This document shows positions 11,741 to 23,292 of a DNA stretch of 64,000 nt, one piece after another. The notes beneath the pieces are model-generated. The model was not told the DNA's origin. It worked only from the letters and a program-made list of their open reading frames with translations, and ran no database searches. The number at the start of each line of letters is the position of its first letter. Position 1 is the first letter of the stretch. The translations under genes and the position numbers were made by a program. Origin of the DNA: Laburnicola sp. R22_1 (lineage: Eukaryota; Ascomycota; Dothideomycetes; Pleosporales; Didymosphaeriaceae). The DNA lies in assembly GCA_014281115.1 (NCBI GenBank), contig JACONQ010000017.1, forward strand, positions 1,178,001 through 1,242,000. Direction: 5' to 3'.

Positions 11741-12480
11741 CTAGGGCCTTATTTAGTTTTTTATTAGCGCTAGGAGGCTTTTAGTAATACTAGTTTTAGT
11801 CTATTATTAGCTAATTTTATATTCTTACTAGTCTTTGTTTGCCCTATATTTAAACTTATTAGGGCTTTCTAGTGCCTCTAGTTTAAAAATTAAGCTTAGG
11901 GGCTTTTTTTTATTTAGTTTAATACTAAGTACTTTATATAACTATCTAAATAGACACTAAGATCCTTATAGTAGTAATGGTGGCGGGTGCCCTAGGCAGC
12001 CTTTAAGTTACAGCCATATTAGCCTATTAATAGCATAATAAGTATACGCCACTTGGACGTAGAGAGTAAGATTTAGATAAAGGAAGGGGGTAGCAATAGC
12101 TAGCCAACTGCCTAGACAACTCCTAATAGTTATTTAAGAAGTTATAGCTCTATCTATCTATATAGAATAAGTTATTAACTTTTATAAAGTCCTATAGACT
12201 TATTAGTAATAGTAGAATCTCTATAGAGGAGAAGGTATTAACGTTTTTATATATTTGCTCTAACAGGGCGTCCTGGCGTAATACTAAGAAGACGTACAGC
12301 CTAATAGCTAATAAAGCTATATTTTAAAACTAACTTTTTAGTAGCTAAATAGGCGCTTCTAAATAATGCCCTATTAGCTAAGACGCCGCTAATTTCTCCC
12401 CTGTACGCTTAGCCGCTTACTTAGCGTTAGTTTAACAAAACTAATGCCTATTTTATTACTAGAACTAAACAGGGCCTTAG
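11741..12480. repeat. Candidate inverted-repeat DNA element
   Basis: An 18-base terminus CTAGGGCCTTATTTAGTT at the left is matched in reverse complement at the right by CTAAGGCCCTGTTTAGTT. The three differences are all transitions, as RIP would give. The interior (740 bp in all) has no frame. The termini resemble those of PIF/Harbinger-type MITEs, but this is inference from a short match. Confidence 0.4.
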
Positions 12481-12784
12481 TATAAATAGTTAATAAGTAA
12501 ATATAGAAGGGCCGCGTTTAAATTAAAGTTAATACGCTAAGGAGTAGGCATAAATAATCTTTGTACTATAATTATAGCCATAAGTTTTGTTAAATCTCTA
12601 TATACTAGGGACGTGCTCCTTAGGTATTTTTAAAATTTCTATTAATTTTATAGGGGTAGTAACTTGTTTAATTTATATATAAAATATATACTATAAGTAT
12701 AGAGACTTACTAGAAATAATAAGGTTGCCTTACTACTAATATTTTATATATATACTATTAGCTTTTATAATTACCTTTTTACGC

Positions 12785-12897
12785 TCTTTTTAATTACTAA
12801 GCAGGGGGCTCTGCTTTTTTTATTATATTATTTAAGATAAAAGCCTTTGTTATCCTATCTCTAGGTAGATAAATTAATACCATACACATACTATTAG
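12785..12897. repeat. Single arm of the 15085-15476 inverted-repeat family
   Basis: The stretch containing TTTAATTACTAAGCAGGGGG, GATAAAAGCCTTTGTTATCC and CTAGGTAG matches the left arm of the element at 15085. I see no opposing arm nearby, so this copy is truncated or its partner has decayed. Confidence 0.65.
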
Positions 12898-13897
12898 CAT
12901 TAATTATAGCCTATATATAATTAGGCATATTCTTAATTAAGCTCTAAAGAAGCTTGTAGGATATAGTATTCTAAGCTTATTAAACATATATATATAATTA
13001 ATATATAGTTAACTTAGCGTTAACACTTATATACTACTTAATTTAATCTTTTATCTAGTACTAAATAGTCCTAATAGGATTAAGATTAGGACTATATACT
13101 AGCTATCTAATAATCTAAATACTTATAGTATTAAGTATATTACGCATAAGGTTGTCTTTATATACTAGCGCGTTATTTTATATAAAAAGAAGCTCTAGGT
13201 AGTAAATAATAATATACTGTATAATAAGTAGTATAATACGCTTATAGTAAAATATACTATTAATAGTATTCTAGGCTTTATCCTATAGTAAATATAGGCC
13301 TTTTATATAGCTATAAAAGCTACCCTAAAATATCGACCTAGATTTATAAGGCACCTTTTATAATATATAAATAAAATTATAGTCCTTACTTACCTTATAG
13401 GTAATATACTATAGCTTAGTTAACTGTTCTAGCTAGAAATAAGCAATAAAGAGAGCTTAGAGTATACTAAAGTAGAAGTAAATTTCTTGTTCTTGCCTCG
13501 CATGCAACAAGGCGCAGCGCAGCATAGAAGCTATTACAAAGGCTGTCTGGCCGCAGAATCACCAACGCTAAGAAGTATATGGCTGGCGCTGTGGCTAGTG
13601 CACGTAATGTCTTAAGGCAGCCTGCCTCTTCCTCGGAAGTAACCGTTGGGGCCGAGTACGTTTCATAAAAAGTGAGAATGAGCGAGCCTGCTTTAGCCCT
13701 ATCAACACGAATATATAGCTTTCCTTAAGCACTTTTTAGCATTTCTAAGCGACAATTCCTAACTATTACAGTATTTTACCGGATTTTAGTCTGTGGTAGT
13801 CTGGTGTAGGTGTTAGGTGCTGTACTGGTGAGGTGCGCCCAGCTCGCTTATTTTCTCATTTTATATGAAATGTGAGAGTCTGCGATGCCTAGAACTT

Positions 13898-14345
13898 CTA
13901 AGTTGATGATATCTTGTGCTGGAGTTCGCGAAGAAGCGCTTCTCCCCGCTTATTCAGGTTAGGGTACTTGCAAAGGGTGTAGAAGTCCAACCAGAACTCA
14001 CGACCCTCTTCACATGAAGGCATATGCTTTCTTAACAAAGTCTTCCACTCATAATCCTTTGGTCCCAAGCCAATTCCCGCACAAGTAAACTCCCACCAAA
14101 CAGGGAAATAACCACTAGCCTCCCAGTCGAGAATACCCATAAGATTTCCGTCCCTGACCATAATATTCACGCTAGTCAAGTCCCCATAAGTAAAGTATAG
14201 GGTCCCGCAGAAGGCATGCGTTCTTGTAGCTGTTGACAAGCTTTCTTAGGTACACTCTTTAACGCCATTGCCATTTCTGCCCAAAGCTCGTTATCCAAAG
14301 AGAGGGGACCATGAGGAAGGCCATAGCCATTTAGAAAAAGGAATA
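13898..14345 (-). pseudogene. APH/choline-kinase-like phosphotransferase fragment
   Basis: The C-terminal 113 codons read as the fungal aminoglycoside-phosphotransferase-like kinase family: a YGDLTSVNIMV catalytic-loop equivalent (HGDL in most members), then the metal-binding GILDWEASGYFPVWWEF, and a typical tail. Upstream, a different frame continues the same family (LPHGPLS, then ELWAEMA, then PKKACQQLQERMPSAGPYT). A one-base frameshift at about 14195-14205 therefore separates the two parts. The N-terminal half is missing where AT-rich sequence starts near 14345. The His of HGDL is Tyr here. It sits in a small island of normal composition between RIP blocks. Confidence 0.8.
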
Positions 14346-15084
14346 CTAAATAAAGAGGTTGCCTGTCAACGCTCTACATACGAGGGGAATAAAGTTGTTA
14401 ATCGCTAGGTATTTGAACCCATGGTGCGGACTTACGGGGAGCCAGTTAACAATTGACAATTCTGCCTACAGTGACGCGTCACATATACTTACAGCTTATA
14501 AGTATAGAGTAGTTACTAATATGTGTATTGAAGATCTTCGTCGTGTGGAGATTCTAACCAAGGTCGAGTCCGCACCATACACAGAGAGGAGTAAAACAGG
14601 AGGCACTAAAACCCAGTACCTAGCACACAGTGGTAGTAACAAAATATACACAAAATAACGATGATTTCGTCGTCGACTTTCTGCACGGCAGCATCGACGA
14701 CGGCAGTCAAACTAATATGTGTATAGGTATAGTGCACTAAAATAATATTACGTAATTAATAACTAAGCGTATGTAATATAACTGGCTAACGTCCCTCTTA
14801 GTGAGAATAGCCTAATAAAAACGAATAAAAAATAAAGTTGTTAAAGCTAGAAGAGATAGTCTGCTGTTTACTTTACAATGTACTCCTTTTTAGTAGCTAA
14901 TATTATTACCTAAACTATATTAAGGGCTTTACTATAGATGCGTTTTGTAAGTATAAAATATCGCCTATCTTGTTTATTCTATTTCTTAATAATAGTGGAG
15001 ACTAGAATTGTAGTACGTTCTCTTAGAAATTGTATATTTTTGGCTTTAAAATTAGAGGGTTTATTAGATTGTTCCTTTTTTATA
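14346..15084. other. AT-rich interval with retroelement fragment
   Basis: No gene is visible. The open stretch around 14359-14658 is explained by the gypsy-derived segment at 14537-14625, not by a cellular gene. The rest is AT-rich. Confidence 0.6.
14537..14625 (-). repeat. Copy of gypsy pol segment also seen at 4640-4725
   Basis: The words GGAGATTCTAACCAAGGTCG, GTCCGCACCATACACAGAGA and GGAGTAAAACAGGAGGCACT match the 4640-4725 copy apart from transitions. This copy is less mutated. In the 4.6 kb copy the segment abuts a gypsy chromodomain, so it is most likely the integrase-to-chromodomain linker or adjacent sequence of the same retroelement family. Confidence 0.7.
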
Positions 15085-15476
15085 ATTACCTTTTTTACGC
15101 TCTTTTTAATTACTAAGCAGAGGGCTCTGCTTTTTTTGTCATGTTATTTAAGATGAAAGCCTTTGTTGTCCTACCCCTAGGTAGATTAATTAACGCTATA
15201 TAGTTTATTTATTTTATACTTTATACTTTCTATATACTTTCTATATACTTTCTATATACTTTCTATATACTTTCTATATACTTTCTATATACTTTCTATA
15301 TACTTTCTATATATATTATATACTTTATTATTACTAATTATAATAGTATATGTGTGGCGTTAAATTAACTACCTAGGGGTAGCACGACAAAGGCTTTTAT
15401 CTTAAATAACATGACAAAAAAGCAGAGCCTCCTGCTTAGTAATCAAAAAGAGCGTGAAAAAGGTAATGACAAAAAA
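15085..15476. repeat. Inverted-repeat (MITE-like) element, best copy
   Basis: Left arm 15085-15210 and right arm about 15350-15476 are inverted copies of each other over about 120 bases, sharing ACGCTCTTTTTAATTACTAA, AGGGCTCTGC and CCTAGGTAG among other words. The loop between them is an 11-base microsatellite. Related arms occur at 2615-2705, 3128-3245 and 12785-12897. No coding capacity is present. Whether the true termini are the outer GTCATTACC ends or the inner TGTGTGGCGTT ends is unclear. Confidence 0.65.
15219..15313. repeat. 11 bp microsatellite (TACTTTCTATA)n
   Basis: Eight to nine near-perfect tandem copies of an 11-base unit form the loop between the arms of the inverted-repeat element. 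Perfect copies imply recent expansion compared with the decayed surroundings. Confidence 0.9.
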
Positions 15477-15739
15477 AGATTATAATAGTATAATACTAAA
15501 ATAATAAGTATTTTTAATTTATTATTAATATATAATCTAGAAGTACTTATCCTTAATATTTTATCTTTAACACTAAATAAAAGATTAACTATAATAGTTC
15601 TTACTAAGATCCTTATATATAAAAGATAGAGCTTTTTTACTAGTTTATAAATATATATTTTTAATTAATTTTTATGATTTTACTTATAAGTAAAATGAGC
15701 GTTACTCGGTTCACTCATTTTTTACTCGCTCACGTGTTA

Positions 15740-17865
15740 CCTTGTCTCGGCAGTCAATGCGCACCGTCACTCAATGCGCAACCCCAACATGACGCGCCCC
15801 AACTTTGACGCGCCCCAACTCCACCAATATGGACCCAATTAACGCCGCGATAGCAGCAATCGAAGCGCAAGAACCAGGAGAATTTTTATCATACAATAAA
15901 ATCGCCAAAGAATTTGGTGTTGTACGCTCTACGTTGACGCGCAGGCACCAACGCGTCACGCAGGCGCGTACTATCACTGATGGTACACGTCGTCTACTCC
16001 ATCCACAACAAGAAAAGGGGCTTCTACAATATATCACCTACCTTACTGAGCGTGGCCTTCCTCCTACACGGCAGATGATACAAAATTTTGCTTCCTACAT
16101 GGCAAAAAGAGACGTCAGCATGTCCTGGGTTGATCGCTTTGTTAGGCGCAACCCCGACTCCTTGATCTCACGATGGACGACTGGGCTTGACAGCAATCGC
16201 CACAAGGCTGATTCAGAGGCAAAATACAGGCTCTACTTTGAGCTTCTACACAAGAAAATTACAGAGTATAGTGTAGAGCCTCAGCATACGTACAATATGG
16301 ACGAGAAAGGCTTCCTCCTTGGTATCACTGGCCGCTCAAAAAGGATCTTCGATAGGCCTCTATATGAGAGTCGCCAAGTAAGGCAATCTATACAGGACGG
16401 CAGCCGTGAGTGGATCTCGCTCATCGCATGTATATGCGCCGACGGATCTACTATTAATCCAGCGCTAATCTATCGATCTGACGCCGCGACTCTACAATCA
16501 AGCTGGGTTGAAGAAATCAACGTCAATTCTCACAGAGTCTTTATAACCTCATCAACCTCTGGATGGTCAAACAATGAGATAGGGCTTCAATGGCTTAAAC
16601 AGGTGTTTGATCGCTGTACAAAGGAGAAGGCTCGACAGCAGTGGCGACTCCTAGTCCTTGATGGACATGGATCTCACGTTACTATAGATTTTATCAACTA
16701 CTGCAATCAGAATAAGATCCTCCTTGCGATATTTCCCCCTCATGCGACTCATACGCTGCAGCCTCTTGACGTCTGCGTATTTAAGTCTCTCTCAGCTGCC
16801 TACTCTGACGAGCTCTCCGGATACCTGTATAGGAGCCAAGGACTGTCAACAATCGCCAAAAGAGACTTCTTTACGCTATTCTGGAAGGCCTGGACGACGT
16901 CAGTTACGCCGCAGTTAATTACCAAAGCTTTTGAGTGTACAGGTATCTCGCCGCCAGATCTAACACCTATCCTCAAAAGGTTTAACAAAGAGACTCTGCT
17001 AGAGCCAGAATCACTAGTAAGCTCTACCTCAGTACTTAGCGCGTCAGATTGGCGTAAAATAGAGCGACTGTTACGCTCCACTGTGAAGGATATCGCGACT
17101 GAGGAGTCGCGTAAGCTGAGCCAGACGATACACTTAATCTCTGTACAAAAGCAGCTCCTAGAGCATAAAAATAAGGGTCTCTGAGAAGCTCTTGCAAACC
17201 AGAAACGGCGTCAAACAAAAGGCAAGACTCTGCCCTTAGAGCAACCTAAGGAGTGGCATAGAGGAGCAGTTTTCTGGTCACCTGCCCGCGTACAGAGGGC
17301 GCGTAACTCGCTCAGCTAGCAGGAGGCTGAAAAACAACAGTTACAACTCCAAAAAGCTCAGCAGCAAGAGATCTATATAGCTAATAAACAGCTTAAAGCT
17401 TGTTTACAGCAGGAGAAGCGCGTTAAGCGGGCAGCAGCTAGAGATGCGCGCGCCAAGGAGAAAGCTGATCAAGCTGCTAAGCGACGCCTCCATTAACAGG
17501 CTCGCAAGACTCAACAACAACTTTAAAAACGTCTTAAAATTGCCAAAAAGGGAAGTTAGAAAGCTTTAAAAGCTACTTATACAGTTACAAAGAGGAAGAA
17601 ATCTACGCTAGCACCTGTACGTGTTGATGCGGCGGCATCTGCGCCATTAACGCCATTATCGCGCTGTGGCCGTATAATTAGAACACCAAGCAGATATCTA
17701 TAATCTGACTAGCTAGCAATTATCTATAGCTCTATAAGAAGCCAACTCTAGAAAATCTCGCGATAAAAGCTTTTGTGTAGAGCTCTATAGCCTCATATTG
17801 CTGGCTGAGCGATTACGTTGGGGTTGCGCATTGAGTGACGGTGCGCATTGACTGCCGAGACAGGG
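15740..17865 (+). mobile_element. Pogo/Fot-like DNA transposon, nearly intact
   Basis: The 49-base terminal inverted repeats (15740-15788 and 17817-17865) differ at one base and are flanked by TA (15738-15739 and 17866-17867). The ends begin CCTTGTCTCGG / CCCTGTCTCGG. Each TIR contains two direct copies of TCAATGCGCA, a likely binding-site pair. The 2126 bp element sits exactly on the border between the AT-rich block and the gene-rich block. An orphan terminus of a related element is at 63340. Confidence 0.93.
15829..17184 (+). pseudogene. Pogo/Fot-like DDE transposase, C-terminally interrupted
   Basis: An open frame of 451 residues starts at the ATG 15829. It has a helix-turn-helix (LSYNKIAKEFGVVRSTLTRR, residues about 21-40), a CENP-B/Tc5-type second DNA-binding region, and a DDE_1 endonuclease with all three acidic residues (YNMDEKGF, LVLDGHGSH, LQPLDVC; 35 residues between the last two). 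After the TGA at 17182 the same frame continues as a Gln/Lys-rich coiled-coil-like tail to about 17707, broken by further TAG/TAA/TGA codons that look like CGA or CAG transitions. The catalytic core is therefore intact but the usual tail is lost. Whether the truncated protein works is unknown, so I class it as a probable pseudogene. Confidence 0.85.
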
Positions 17866-18952
17866 TACTCACTCATTCGCTCAGCGATCGCTCATCCCCC
17901 ATCACTGCATCTCCACATCCATGCAGCCATGCCCAAGCGGGCCGCTGCTGCTCTGTGCGCCGCCCGAGCTCCGTCTTGACAAATGCATCGTCTCGAGACA
18001 TGATTCACCTACACGCGAGGGAGAAAGTGCTCCGTGTACAACAAGTAGCCGTGCCAATAGCTACCATGATAGATAGAGAGACCCGTGTGATGAAAGTATC
18101 TTGGCCGGGTAGACATAGCTTAGTCGCGCTGTGCTACTAACAAGCAGTATGTAGCCCGAGCTTGTTCTGAAGAAGCTGATGGGATGGGATAGTCTCCATG
18201 GTTGGCCTTTCCGTGGCGCCCCAGCTGCCTACTAGCCGTGCCAGTTCTCTATCACAGTCGAACATCGGGCGTCTGCATCAGTCGCCAGTCACTGGACGGG
18301 TGCTACTCCAGGGCTCCAACAGAATACAAGGCGAGGGGTGGTGCGGTTTGCTCATCCATGCACTACCGCCACGCCCATCGTCCACTGCCCGCACGCTGTC
18401 TTGAAATGTGACATCCTCCTGTCTCTAAACAGCTGCCCACGAACTGCCAGCTCGCAGCCCTGGAGTCGCCATGTCGCTGGAAGATGGCGAGCCCGAGGGA
18501 AGCTAAGAGGCCCAAGTGCGTGTGCCGGCTAGCGGCTGAGATCGGGTATTTTATTTATCGCGCTGCGGTCTTGGCACGTGCGGTTGACGCCTTCAGGACT
18601 GGTGTGAGGACCCGGCCGACCGCGACGACAAGATTATTCCAGCACCTGCGTCTTCTCGAACAAACAACCTCCTCCCGGCGCCCCGCTCTCTGCACGCGCT
18701 GGTGGACATCTGGGTGCGCGCGAGCCTACATACGGATCCCTGTCTCGCCCATGACCGCCCTCAACCTGAGTCGCCAGGCACACCACCACAAAGCACAACC
18801 ACTTTCGCCGCCAAACAGTCTCTGACTTCTGGTCGCAGTCTTCACATCCGGATAGACGCTTGACTGTCTGCCCAACTGCTTACCTCCTCTCCGGTCCCCC
18901 ACCCCAACACCGGCGCCTACACCTGCGCCTGCCTCGCTCGAAATCACTCACC
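17866..18952. other. Intergenic, upstream of F-box/WD40 gene
   Basis: GC-rich sequence of normal composition with several short open frames but no recognisable protein. It includes the promoter and 5' leader of the next gene; pyrimidine-rich stretches near 18900 precede the ATG. Confidence 0.6.
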
Positions 18953-21740
18953 ATGGCAGACCCGTTGGGCAGCGCAACCCCGTTTCAAGCGCCCGCTTAC
19001 CTCCAGAACTTTCGTCCCGCCTCTTCTATGAGTGCGAGTCGGTTCGACGAGGGATACTCGGAAGACACCCGAAGCCAGACGGAAAGCGATATGGTCATGC
19101 GAACTGACTCGCGGCTGGGTGAAAGTGGGATGGAACAGGACTTGCTGTACGCCCTCCCGGACTGGGTCATGCAGATGACAGAGAACGATCGGAGTGGTAT
19201 GTATCTGTACTATATACCCGCATTGCAGCTTATTGACGCAAACTCTAGAGTTCGCGTATGCCATCCTTCGGTCACTGCGCACCTCGTCGATCGCTGGGAT
19301 AGTCGACAAGCTGAACCCGCTTCTACACCTTGACCCTGTGATCCACCTGCCGCCAGAGATTACCTTTCAGATATTTTCCTATTTGAGTCCGGAGACCCTG
19401 CTGCGGGCGTCAACACTGTCCCGAGCCTGGCGTGGCCGGGTGATGGACAGTCCTTTATGGAAGCTGCTTTTCCGTTTAGAAGGCTGGAACTCCAACTATC
19501 CCCAAGTGCGCGCTTATGAGGAGGGCGAGAGGCTGAAACGGGCGGAGACCAGGGAGAAGGAGCGCAAGACACGGCCGAGAACAGCTGAAGACATGGAAAA
19601 TGACAAGCCATCGACAAAAAAGCGGTTGCGCGAGAGGCCACTATTTGGCAATGGTGCTGTCGACATGACCGATGGATTGGAGCCTCTGTCGCTCGATGGC
19701 ATGAAAGAAGGACGTCCTCCCTGGGGCGAGCAGCACGGCGTTGTGGAGGCAGACGAGGGGCCTTCAGCGAGGCCCGAAGACCAAATGGAGGGCATCTCTT
19801 ACGAAGTTTCTTCCCCGAACGCGTCACCAACAGCGGAATCATCCCGACGACGGAAGAGACCTTCAGAGATTTCTGGAGACGAAGTTGCAGCTTGTACCCC
19901 ACCAAACACTATGCATCCTCCATTACGCCCGACTCTCATTCTTCCAGCGACAGAACCCAGAATCAATTGGCAGTATCTTTACAAACAGAAGAGACGTTTA
20001 GAAGAGAACTGGGACTCGGGCCGTTTCGCCAACTTCCAGCTTCCACACCCAAATCATGCTTCGGAAGCCCATACGGAGTGCGTCTACACCATTCAGTATT
20101 CTGGCAAATATCTTGTTAGCGGCAGTCGTGACAAGTCTGTCCGAGTCTGGAATCTGGATACACAGCGCCTGATGCTTCCGCCGTTAGTCGGACATAAAGC
20201 ATCGGTCCTCTGTCTGCAGTTTGACGAACGACCCGATCAGGATCTCATTGTATCCGGGGGCAGTGACTGCAGCGTCGTAATGTGGCAATTCTCTACAGGT
20301 CGTCTGCTTAAGAAGCTCGCAGCACATTCGGAATCCGTACTCAACCTCCGTTTCGACGACACATATCTTGTCACGTGCTCCAAGGATAAAACTATCAAAG
20401 TGTGGAACAGGAAAGAACTGGTACCAACCGACGACGCATACCCTTCATCAACGACAAAGTCTGCAGCACGGTTCCCGTCATACATTATAGATATGCAACA
20501 ACAAGCAGAGAGCCAGCAACTGCATTTCAAGCCACTCCAACCATACACCCTTATAATGACTTTGGAGGGTCATGGTGCCGCAGTCAATGCGATTCAAATT
20601 CTGGACGGCCAAATTGTATCCGCGTCGGGGGACCGTACTGTCAAAGTCTGGGACGTTCGCACGGGAGCTTGCTCAAGAACGTTTGCCGGCCACAGCAAGG
20701 GCATTGCATGCGTCCAGTTCGACGGGCGAAGGATTGTCAGTGGCAGTTCTGATGAGAGTGTACGGATCTTCGATCGGGCGACGGGTGCCGAAGTAGCTTG
20801 CTTGCAGGGCCACAGCAATCTTGTCCGCACTGTCCAAGCTCAATTTGGTGACCTACCTGGAAATGAAGAGGATTTGGAGGCTGAAGCTCGAGCTATTGAC
20901 CACAGCTTCTTCGAAGCTCAGAGACAAGGGTTGGTATCAGACATGACCAAAGCACAGCGTCGAGCGCGGAACGCGGGATCTCGAGACCCTAAAGCCATCT
21001 TTGCCTATGGTGCGAAACTCCCTCCCGGTGGCGGAGGTAGCAAATGGGCAAGGATTGTCTCTGGCTCCTACGACGAGACGGTCATCATCTGGAAGAAGGG
21101 GTCTGACGGCGCGTGGGAAAAGTCGAAGGTACTGTATCAAAGCGAGGCTGTAAGAGCAGCTGGAGGACGGCCACGTCGACCTGTTGGCCACGCCCATCAC
21201 GCGAACCCCGTCAACCAGCATCCAAATCCCAATCAGCAGCCGCACGCTGGGCAAGCACCAGCACAGGCACCACATTCCCATGCGTTGGCGCAGCAAGCCC
21301 AGCAACAAGCTCAGCAGCAATTTCAGGCTGCACAAATCCAGGCGCATCAAGCTCAAGCACTCCATGTAGCTTCGCAAGCCATGCATGGCAATACAAGCAA
21401 TGGCACCGCCGGTGCAACGGCGGCGACAACTCAGGGGGCGGCTCCAGCCAACACTACTCAAGCCGCTGGAAACCCAGGACAAGCAGCGAACGCACAAGAG
21501 CATGCTGGTACGGCTGCCAACCCTGTCGTCCCTCATCACCATCACCACGGCGGCCATCATCATCATCACGGCATGCCGGGGCCTGGCACGGGCCAAGGCA
21601 CGTCGAGAGTTTTCAAGTTGCAGTTTGACGCCCGTAGGATTGTGTGTTGCAGCCAGGATCCCACCATTGTCATTTGGGATTTTGCCAACAATGACAAGGA
21701 CATCATCCTTGCCAGTCAGTTTTTCGGCGAATCGTTATAG
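18953..21740 (+). CDS. F-box/WD40-repeat protein, probable SCF substrate receptor
   Basis: Two exons, 18953-19196 and 19249-21740, joined across a 52-nt GTATGT...TAG intron, encode 911 residues. The F-box (LPPEITFQIFSYLSPETLLR, about 113-155) should bind Skp1 and seven WD40 blades (ending in VRVWNL, VVMWQF, IKVWNR, VKVWDV, VRIFDR, VIIWKK and VIWDF) should hold a substrate for ubiquitylation by an SCF ligase. A region upstream of the F-box (residues about 66-110) resembles the dimerisation segment of such receptors. A long Gln/Ala/His-rich insert (about 725-865), ending in a double polyhistidine run, splits the last two blades. It is related in plan to Cdc4/Met30-type proteins, but I cannot name the orthologue. 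Confidence 0.93.
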
Positions 21741-23292
21741 GGGCGTGCACCATGGTCCCTTTTCGATGGCCGTGATGTGCCAAATGTTGTCGAGGGCGGA
21801 AAGAAGGTTGCCGGCTGCTGCCTGGAGTGGATGTGCAGGGTGCGCCGAATGTTGTCGGGGGTGGAAAGAAGGTTACCGGCTGCTGCCTGGAGCGGATGTG
21901 CAGGGTGCTCACCGTTGAAAAGGCAGCACGGTTGGGACTGCCAATCTTGCAGCTGCTGACATCAGACGCGCGTACCACTCGCTACTCGGTCACGTCGGCA
22001 ACATTGGTGACGAGGGAGCGGTGGATTCTCACTTGGCCTTTTTCTATTGTACCATATCTTGAGCAGGCGTTGGTGGGAGAAGACGACGTGATGATGTTAC
22101 AGTGGCGGTAGCGAGCAAAATTACGCTCTTCCTTGGGCATGGCACTGAAGAATTAATTCATGATATTCCAACAGCACAAAAGAATTGATGATGTGCATGG
22201 CGATGGGTACATGCTCAGGTCGAACAAATGTCTGACCAGGCCACGCGTCCTACCTTGGAAGGTAGTGTACCGGGTAACAGAAGCAGCAGCAGAGAAAAAA
22301 AACCATGACTCCGCGATGTCCGGTCGGGAGGGCTTTGTATAGCTTCCCGGCGAGGCTGAAAGGCGCACGTGGCTCGCTGCGCATGCGCTCGGAAACGGAA
22401 GCGTGGCGGGGCTGGTCTAACTTGACGCGATGCTGCAGCCAGGCTAGCGATAAGGCGTGCGCTTCTAGGCGTCGGACCAAATTCGCGGACAGAAAGGCGA
22501 TAATTTTGGGGTCAGCTTCGTCCGTGGAAGTCGGGAGTACTACCGGAGTAGTAGGTGGATGCGACGTGGAAGGAGGAGAGAGGGGTCCCTGGTGGAGACA
22601 GGTACTGTCACAGATGAGAGGCATACCGGCTGCGACGGCGGGGCATTCCGGGTCGACGTTGCACATCGTAAACGAGCCCGTCCCGTCTTCGCCACGGCGG
22701 GCGTCAGCCGTGGCCGACCTACCGACTTCTACTTGGAGAATCGCCAACCCTCCAAGGGCGGCGAGGGCACTGGCAGAGACGCAGGACGAGATGGGAGCTG
22801 CACGGCGCCCGGAATCGGGTTGCGGGAACCCGCCAGCATACGTATGTATGCATGTATGGATGGATGGATGCGTCGTTCGTCCGCCCGGCGGCGGGAATCG
22901 TCCACCATCTCTCCTGGGAACGCCGGGCAGCCGGGGACAGGCGCTGGTCGGCTGCGGGCACCATGACTGACCATGCCCAGGAGGGTATGCCTCGAGCGTA
23001 TTCCGCGTATTGTGCGCTCAAGCGAGGCGAAGCGAGGTGGAAATCGGAGGCTAGCCCTTCGGCGTAGTTGCCTCCTCAGACCCTAAACCATACCGAGCAC
23101 GCCCGTCTTTAGTGTAGGCAACACCATTTTCTTATAATACATCTTGTCTCGCCCCATCCTAGCGTCTCCGCCTTGCTCTCTTTGACTCCAGTTGCACCGT
23201 TTACTACTTTCGTCGCCCTGTTGCTCTTTTCTTTCTTGTAGTGAGAGCGGCCCCGCCAAGCAGTCGCTCTAGGAAGGGAAGGCGACGCAACC
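21741..23292. other. Intergenic between F-box gene and ABC transporter
   Basis: Normal composition; no protein family recognised in the open frames. It contains a 65-base tandem duplication and, near 22850, GGAT/GTAT tetranucleotide runs. The last few hundred bases are the ABC transporter promoter and 5' leader, pyrimidine-rich near 23130-23240. Confidence 0.6.
21784..21913. repeat. 65 bp tandem duplication
   Basis: Copies 21784-21848 and 21849-21913 both start ATGTTGTCG and contain CGGCTGCTGCCTGGAG and GGATGTGCAGGGTGC, with a few substitutions. It lies in the 3' region of the F-box gene. Confidence 0.9.

Larger units (their letters stand above)
11212..13897. other. Promoter of GMC gene then AT-rich RIP block
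   Basis: About 11212-11690 has normal base composition and is the upstream region of the GMC gene. From about 11690 to 13480 the sequence is AT-rich with no coding frame and holds a candidate inverted-repeat element and one arm of the repeat family found at 15085. From about 13480 composition returns to normal before the APH-like remnant, with no recognisable gene. Confidence 0.7.

Noticed and set aside
14359..14658. 99-codon frame near the APH remnant
   Set aside because: Covered by retroelement-derived repeat shared with 4640-4725.
15219..15313. Possible CRISPR-like array
   Set aside because: A plain 11-base microsatellite with no spacers in a eukaryotic genome.
20937..21596. 219-codon minus-strand frame in the F-box gene
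   Set aside because: Low-complexity mirror of the Gln/His-rich insert; no recognisable protein.
22305..22970. 221-codon frame upstream of the ABC transporter
   Set aside because: GC-rich chance frame with no domain or conserved-looking segment; overlapping frames on both strands are equally long.
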